14,109 nucleotides of DNA from an uncultured Oscillospiraceae bacterium (GTDB lineage Bacteria > Bacillota > Clostridia > Oscillospirales > Acutalibacteraceae). A program made the position numbers and the translations under genes. The stretch is taken from positions 1-14,109 of the forward strand of contig URGJ01000028.1 in NCBI GenBank assembly GCA_900547445.1, given 5' to 3'. Under the pieces are notes generated by a model, which worked only from the letters and a program-made list of their open reading frames with translations, was not told the origin of the DNA and did no database searches. This document shows positions 13,828 through 14,109 of the stretch, piece by piece (positions within the stretch are counted from its first letter, which is position 1; each line of letters begins with the position of its first letter).

Positions 13828-13904
13828 CCGCCCGTGGCGCAGCTGGATAACGCAGCAGATTCCGATTCTGAAGATCAGGGGTTCGAATCCCTTCGGGCGG
13901 GCCA
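13828..13904 (+). tRNA. tRNA-Arg, anticodon CCG
   Basis: A 77-nt tRNA with an encoded CCA end. The acceptor stem CCGCCCG/CGGGCGG is perfect with discriminator G. The T arm has the standard TTCGAAT loop, closed by A-U and one G-U pair plus three G-C. The anticodon loop is TTCCGAT, giving CCG at 13862-13864, which reads the Arg codon CGG. The D arm has the usual AGCTGGATAA loop but a C-A opposition at 13/22, and the top of the anticodon stem has G opposite A (27/43). Such mismatches are tolerated in bacterial tRNAs. It follows galE on the same strand. tRNA 3' ends are common integration sites, but no attachment repeat is seen. Confidence 0.92.
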
Positions 13905-13932
13905 TAAATCTTGTTCAATAAGGAACGACACA

Positions 13933-13970
13933 TGAAAGCCCTTGATTTTTCAAGGGCTTTCAGTGTTTTA
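13933..13970 (+). terminator. Strong intrinsic terminator after tRNA-Arg
   Basis: A perfect 13-bp stem (13933-13945 and 13950-13962, TGAAAGCCCTTGA and its complement) with a TTTT loop. ACAC and GTGT can extend the stem around a one-base bulge. The sequence then runs GTGTTTTA, giving a U-run. It ends the galE/tRNA transcript. Confidence 0.85.
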
Positions 13971-14069
13971 TGGGGTAATTTCAAGGCGAGTGGTTTTACG
14001 GTAACGATTTTGTGTTTTTTCCGTACCTAATAGTCTTGAACCCGACAAAATTTAAAACAATTACAAAAG

Positions 14070-14109
14070 ACCGAATTTTCTTACAAATATTTTTGTGAGG
14101 AAGTTCGGT
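14070..14109 (+). other. Long imperfect inverted repeat at the window edge
   Basis: Arms 14070-14087 and 14092-14109 with a TATT loop. All 18 positions pair in plus-strand RNA, three as G-U; on the other strand these become C-A clashes, so the fold favours a plus-strand transcript. It starts with ACCGAA and ends with TTCGGT at the last base of the window, so the repeat could continue outside. Between the terminator and this element (13971-14069) I see nothing assignable. Candidates are a terminator, a small RNA or the edge of a mobile element. Confidence 0.55.

Noticed and set aside
13492..13905. A 137-codon minus-strand ORF beginning MARPKGFEPLIF over galE and the tRNA
   Set aside because: This start is the reverse complement of the tRNA-Arg 3' half, a well-known source of false proteins; the rest is antisense to galE.
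13996..14109. Minus-strand frame open from the right edge for 37 residues, ending GKNTKSLP then stop
   Set aside because: Could be the end of a gene entering from the right, for example an integrase near the tRNA, but it is short, has no recognisable motif and overlaps the strong inverted repeat.
1..14109. CRISPR array, insertion sequence or transposase
   Set aside because: No regularly spaced direct repeats and no transposase or integrase motifs were found on either strand.

Overview
The window looks like a chromosomal segment of a Gram-positive anaerobe of the Clostridia, probably Oscillospirales/Ruminococcaceae-like; the taxonomy is inferred, not proven. Supporting signs are a complete Rnf ferredoxin:NAD+ oxidoreductase locus in the order C-D-G-E-A-B, AGGAGG ribosome binding sites throughout, an MetQ lipoprotein, a class B sortase with an SPxT-type sorting signal, and a small DUF2975-like membrane protein. 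The window is densely coding, and no stretch over 300 bases lacks a gene.

Layout. (1) 7-2638, minus strand: a methionine ABC importer, metQ-metN-metI (lipoprotein, ATPase with NIL domain, permease). Its roughly 155-nt 5' leader carries a strong promoter, a perfect 21-bp palindrome matching the MET-box I recall for streptococcal MtaR/MetR, and a well-formed unannotated 22-codon leader ORF with competing RNA stems. (2) 2864-3790, minus: a LysR-type regulator whose stop codon lies inside that palindrome; it is probably the activator of metQNI. (3) 3808-4440, minus: an RluA-family pseudouridine synthase, coupled through a TAATG overlap to rnfB. (4) 4440-9355, minus: rnfCDGEAB, tightly overlapped, with an extended -10 promoter and a palindrome upstream of rnfC. 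(5) 9549-12053, minus: a three-gene cassette of class B sortase, LCP-family protein and a small secreted protein with an SPQTSD sorting signal, closed by a 17-bp-stem terminator and driven by a near-consensus promoter. (6) 12211-12657, plus: a four-helix DUF2975-like protein transcribed divergently from the sortase. (7) 12781-13794, plus: galE with its own strong promoter, followed by tRNA-Arg(CCG) and a strong terminator. (8) 13971-14109: no identified gene, but an 18-bp-stem RNA hairpin at the right edge.

How it works together. Rnf would couple reduced ferredoxin oxidation to NAD+ reduction and ion pumping. No clear terminator separates rnfB, the pseudouridine synthase and the LysR gene, so rnf transcription may run into the regulator gene. 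The LysR protein then probably activates metQNI from a site centred near -66. The sortase cassette looks self-contained: anchoring enzyme, probable cell-wall-polymer transferase and substrate. The most promising undescribed element is the metQNI leader ORF with mutually exclusive stems, a candidate cis-acting translational control acting in addition to the LysR site.
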